Below, piece by piece: positions 58,661 to 64,000 of a stretch of DNA of 64,000 nt. Position 1 is the first letter of the stretch. Every line of letters starts with the position of its first letter. This stretch comes from Bactericera cockerelli (taxonomy: Eukaryota; Arthropoda; Insecta; Hemiptera; Triozidae). The DNA lies in NCBI GenBank assembly GCA_024516035.1, contig CM044959.1:13409902-13473901 (forward strand), read 5' to 3'. The notes beneath the pieces were generated by a model. The model was not told where the DNA came from and did no database searches. It saw nothing but the letters and a program-made list of their open reading frames with translations. The translations under genes and the position numbers were made by a program.

Positions 58661-60909
58661 ATCAACTGGTGACAATCTCCAACCAGTCTATAATAATAAA
58701 ATGAAATAGGTATGGTATGATTTTATTTGTGGTGAAGCACAAGGCCTCTTCACAATTTTTGTGGGTAGCGCAGCATTACTAAGTCTCCTTTACTTTTCGA
58801 ATTATTTTATTACATTAATTTCTTTTTACTCTGGTAATGCCGCCACTGGTCGTTACTCATACAAGTATAACTACTCATTTTTCCTCACGAGGTATAATAA
58901 AATAAAATATGTACTACTATTCCAGAGCGAGGACCACTACTACTGCTACTTCTCGATACATTCTTCGCAGAAACAATCCACATGACCTGACCAGGGCAGT
59001 ACCAGACCTCCCGTCAGTGGAATGTCGAGATACCTCAACCAATAACATCAAGGCCGCCCGTCTGACAAACTAGGTGATGGAACACCTTGGCGCTCTGCTA
59101 CCAAGATCTGGCTCTTGAACAGTTAGTAGCTCGGAGATCAGTTTTTTCTAAAAGTGTAGGACATAGAACGGTACTGAATCCACTAACTAAATCAATGGAA
59201 GAAGTACATACACCCTGCGATTTCTAGAATGAATGAAGTACATACATTTGAAAAAGAAGTACATCTGACAAAACAGAGAGTAGACCAGCAGTCTGGCTGG
59301 GGACTATAAACAGGGAGTAAGTGAACCAGCATTGGCTTGATTCTGGGTGCCCTTGTCAATTATTAGCCTCCTTGTAAAGACAGTGGTAGAAGTGATGAGT
59401 CATTCCTCCACTGTCTGGCTACCATCGTTCACGATGACGCCACTCTATGATGGTGATGATACAGACGGTACTGAATCCACCAACAAAATCAATAGAAGAA
59501 GCACACCCTATGAATCCTCTAGCTAGAATGATTTGGTACAACATTTGGCGCACATGGTACAGTTCATTGGGACAATCAACAAGAGAGACCAAAATAGTAT
59601 GTATGTACATTTCTACATAAATACCTATGTACATGTAGGTTCTGCAATGTTTACAAATTAGAAATGAAAAATACCTTCCACAAGTTGGAGATGTTCAACC
59701 AAGTGCAAGAATGCATGGCACATTATGTACATAAGCAGGAAAAGAGGTATGTACCTACAAATAAGAAACAACTAACAAAACTAACAACAACTCAGAAGAG
59801 TTGAAACATTGGAATGCGGGGCACATAAGTATACATAACTAGGTACCTATATACAATTCGCGAGTACAAATAATCAAAACAACTCCTGGAATCTACAAAC
59901 AAGTCATCGATAATTGTATGCCAACAATTGTAGAACGCAAAAGAAGTAATGAGTGAGTATACACTTAGGAAGCTACACATGTAATATCTACATTTACTAG
60001 GTAATCTAGGTATGGACTTACTTTGTAAGTTAACGAATTCCTTGTTATAGTAGGTAGTGTCTCATTAGTCATTACTCATTACTTGAGGTTCAGGATCCAA
60101 TTCAGGGAGGCGATGAGAACAGGATGTGGTGTCGAAAATGACCAATATAAGCCGAACAAAGGACCGAGTTATGAAATAGGATTAAACTTAAGATAAACAT
60201 CAATTCGGACTATGGTGCGCTGTGATTATGGTTGAACCTACGGTTTGAGGGAGGGTCTGGCTTATCCCGCTTATCCTAAATTTAATCCTGTTTTATAATA
60301 AATTTAATCCTGAGAGACGTTTGAGTTACCCTAAAATTACTGGTACACAGTTTGTTACTGGCTAATCCGGCTATTAGGTGAGACGGTTGTTTGATAAGTC
60401 GGACACTGGAGGTCTGTGGTTCGAATCTCAAGCTAGTTTGAAAAACATCATGATTGTGATTAACACAAATTTCAAATTTCTTTTTCTTCAATTTATCTCC
60501 GATAAACTTGAAAAATTTCTCTCCTATAAATAAAGTGACAGATGACAAGCTACAATCCTATACAGTCATAAAGGTAGACATAAAAAAAAGTTCTTTAGAT
60601 GTCCCTGAGTGTAGTTATTATGTTTTTAATAGGTAAGTAGTAAGTAGGTATTATTAGATACTAGATACTCGTAGGTAATTAGTATTTCGTATTGAAGTAA
60701 GTACTCTCCTATGATAACTCTATACAGGTAGTTAATATTGAGGTAGCTTCAGAGAGAAGGAAAGTGTCGGACGATTCCCTAGAATTTATATAATTACCAA
60801 GGCAACTGCTAATACGTACATAATAATATAATTATATATTATTTATCAAGAGGACTCGTTTCACCTTGGAGATGTACGCCTATACTTGGAAAGGTAATGG
60901 TCCTGTGAC

Positions 60910-61078
60910 GTATTATAGGTCATTCAAGTAGAATGACTGAAAAAGATGACCTCAGAAGACTATCAAGTATTATAGGTCATGCAAGAAGATCGACTGAAAA
61001 AGATGACCTGAGAAGACTATGACGTATTATAAGTCATTCAAAAAGATTGACCGAAAAAGATGACCTCAGGAGGATGAG
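60910..61078. repeat. 59-bp tandem repeat, three units
   Basis: Unit GTATTATAGGTCATTCAAGT AGAATGACTGAAAAAGATGA CCTCAGAAGACTAT. Units differ at several bases. Confidence 0.9.
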
Positions 61079-63957
61079 GACAAACAAGGCAACTAGTCAA
61101 AACTATTCAGTAATTTTCAACAAAATAACAAATTGCATTTAATAAAATAATAAACTCGACACATTATCAATTAGCTTCATTTTTCAAGCTAAGCGGTACT
61201 AAGTAACAACTCTGTCAACATTATATTACTAATATGGCCAATGGCCACGGAAAATTTGCGGCATTACCATTAGATGATATGTGAGTTTCAAGAAATATCT
61301 TTTCAACAATGAAACAATGCTTCAGGAACCCTTTTTTGTTCTTGAATCGAATAAATTTTCCAGTTTAATTATTATTTTTGTTGTGTGACGTCAGGCCGCT
61401 CAATCATATCGTGGACATGAGAAGACTACTGGTCTCATGAGAAAAATTTAAATTATACAGAAAATTTCATTACCAATTCAAAGACTCGTATAAGTATGGC
61501 ATACATACCTCTACACAGGTTACAATATATTCAGCATGTTCTTCCTAAAGGTCATTTCAATGTTCACCGAGAGGTAATAACTTGTGGATTATCAAGGTTC
61601 CACTTTGTCTCGAACAACTTTAGCAAGTCTTTAGATGTGAGTTCAATTAAAAAACCAGTGTACCTACATATGTCGATATCAAATGTATGTTATTCAGAAC
61701 CCCCTGACCATGTTTTAGGTATTGATAGTATGGAACTATTATATTGATAGTAACTTATAAAAAAATATACATACATGTTACACATTACAGTTAAAAAAAA
61801 AAAAAAAAAAATGGAAACTAGACATCAGCTATCGAAATAAAAAAGTTAGTCCTATCCCTCCGTATCTCTGAGTTCTTAAGTTAAATAATTTTATACTTAT
61901 TGCACATATGTATAATGTAACTTTGAGAAGTCAGCACCAAATAGAATAATGTATAGACCGAACGTGTCTTGACATTTTTTATCAAAAAATCGATATCGAT
62001 GTACTTTTGTACTTATTGTTCAACAAAAAATGACTCTTAGAGAGGTCAGCACCAAAATACCAAATCGAATGACACCAATGGACAAATTCGTTAAGAACAC
62101 TTTAAAAACATTTAAACTCAAGAGAAGCCATTCTAACGTGGGCGAATTCTCCCCAATGCAAAGGATTCAATTTATGGGGAACATATCCGGTGATGATGGG
62201 GCTTGATTTGTTTCATATTTCAAGCATTAATTTGCTAATTCTAGGTACAAGGTCTCATTTGGTAAAATTTAGTGTTTAAGGTAAATTTCAAGTTATTCAT
62301 AAGTTTTTTTTTCAACATATAAAATCGCGATTTGTATAAATGGACACGAATTTAAAAAAAAAAAACATTGGATTACTTTAATAGGTTATTAACTTGACTC
62401 CGTTCAGAAGAGCCTTGAGAGGGCTCTATTAATTATTAATGTACTTTATTCTGACCAATCACAGGTCGCGGTGGTTATCTCGAGAACAAGGTATTTCGCC
62501 TGCATTGTGCATGCATGAACCACGTGCATTCTAGATTATCTGGTCCAGCAGTATATGCACAATTGAACATTGTACTTGGATAATAATGGAAAACCTTTGG
62601 TATGCACAATTAATTATGCGTTATCCTACTGGTAGTCATAGTTATATCAATTTAATTTAATTATTAACGGGAGACTAGCTAGAATAATGTATACAAATAA
62701 ACATGAACAAAATAACATTTCAAATGATAAAATATAAATAATTAAACAAACCTTTATTTGACAATATGTAAACAATAAAATAGCGTGTGTACATTTTTTA
62801 CTACGAATGTATCCAAAATTGTAAAATAATACAAATAAATAAAATTGAATTAAAATAAAATTGAAAATGAATAAAAAGTTTACCACCAGAGGATAAACAA
62901 ATGTTCCTTTCTACAGGTTTTACCTTCAAACAACATCAGCTAACAAGCACAATACAAAATGGGTACTCAGATCTGATTTTTTTCAACATAAACATCATAT
63001 TTAGGTATTTTTTTCGAAAAACCTCAAATTTCGGCCACGAGAGATTAAAAAAAAAAAAAAAAAAAAAAACTCATGAAAATTCTTCGCTCCATAAAATCAA
63101 CCATTACATAGATATATCTACTTCATATTCATGCAGAAACATTGGCATAATCGTATGTAATTGCAAGTTAATTTCTAGAACAGGTGCACTATAGAAACAC
63201 CAAGTTCAATGCATTTGCATTGCAACTGTTCAGATACTGGAGAGGTTTGTCATTAAGATTATGTGCACTTGTGCAGTCCTGTCGTTAAAATTCCACATGG
63301 CTTGGAAAATAAAAGACACGCGCCGAATATTAATCCATAAAGTGCATTTTTACGATACTGGAAAGATGTTAACGATTGAAACAGTTAAAAAAGTCGTTAA
63401 CATGAACCAGGTCAGATATAACATTTCAGTGAAATTTATAGCTCGTAATTTTTTTGCACAGGAAAATGGAGAGAGCAATTAATTTATCATTTCTCGGGAA
63501 ATTAATAGAAATTAGCATTTATTTTATGATTTACGACTTCGACGGATTTGCATGGCTGAAATTCTCATCGGAAATTCCAAACTCGAAAAGGACATTCAGA
63601 ATAATGATAGAAAAACCACACACTGATATATGTAATTAAAAATTGATAACTCTCACCACTAATTTTGTTTTCATACCATACACTTCAACATAATACCGTC
63701 CATACATACCCGACAACCGTTATACATTATACCCGATCTACACAATTAATATGACACAGAAGTTGCGATCCAATGCATGGATGGCAATATATTTATTGTT
63801 CTCAACCCTTCTCTACACAACGAGGCATTGTCGTACATCATTTCGGGTCTGAATTTGTTGCCACCGCTTCTATAATAACTGACGTCATTTTTAGACTGAA
63901 TTCGGTGCCAGCCACAGCCCGAAATGTCTAGTTTTAAAATAAGCACTAAAGAGGTTG

Positions 63958-64000
63958 AGGAAGAAGAAGAAGAAGAAGAAGAAGAAGAAGAAGAAGAAGA
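63958..64000. repeat. (GAA)n microsatellite to the window end
   Basis: AAGAAG repeats, cut by the window edge. Confidence 0.95.

Larger units (their letters stand above)
57681..63957. other. AT-rich region without recognised genes
   Basis: Holds SINE-B, repeat H (59285-59470), a relative of the TIR element (60165-60290), the tandem repeat at 60910-61078 and A runs. Short ORFs such as 61496-61747 and 62901-63194 show no domain and have spacer-like composition. Confidence 0.45.

Overview
The window is animal nuclear DNA, most probably from an insect. Coding exons are GC-rich and short, introns are AT-rich with GT..AG borders, and tRNA-derived and 5S-derived SINEs, small inverted-repeat transposons and microsatellite tails fill the space between. 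TTAA-flanked elements and a 5S-type SINE suggest a moth or butterfly, but this is inference; no gene here fixes the order.

Layout. (1) 1-16848, plus strand: the last 14 coding exons of Jarid2 (protein Jumonji, a PRC2 cofactor), giving JmjN, ARID, a catalytically dead JmjC and the C5HC2 zinc finger; its 5' end lies outside the window. (2) 20719-23331, minus: a three-exon gene for a secreted, Pro/Asn-rich, internally repeated protein of 361 residues that I do not recognise. (3) 25628-30042, minus: a complete four-exon gene for magnesium-dependent phosphatase 1 (MDP1, HAD family). Its last intron holds an opposite-strand acidic ORF (26814-27206) and an inverted copy of an ATG13 exon. (4) 40594-50947, minus: the last three exons of ATG13 (autophagy initiation), with a 5'-truncated LINE carrying an open 994-codon frame (44501-47652, plus) in the last intron. 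No earlier ATG13 exon could be found up to 64000.

The rest is mobile DNA: at least six SINE families (five with tRNA-like heads, one with a 5S rRNA-like head), LINE 3' ends, several palindromic DNA transposons, a 1.65-kb near-perfect palindrome (31555-33207) and several minisatellites.

The genes are ordinary and do not form a joint system. The unusual layer is how repeats and small duplications touch the gene structures. A SINE inserted 3 nt inside a Jarid2 exon duplicated the 3' splice site and made a recursive-splice-like junction. A 123-bp ATG13 exon/donor segment is copied without visible change into an MDP1 intron 25 kb away. Jarid2 exon and donor pieces are repeated in the neighbouring introns. 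The ATG13 stop-codon region is tandemly duplicated, and a small transposon in one copy leaves the other as its empty site. All calls were made by eye, so identities and boundaries are approximate.
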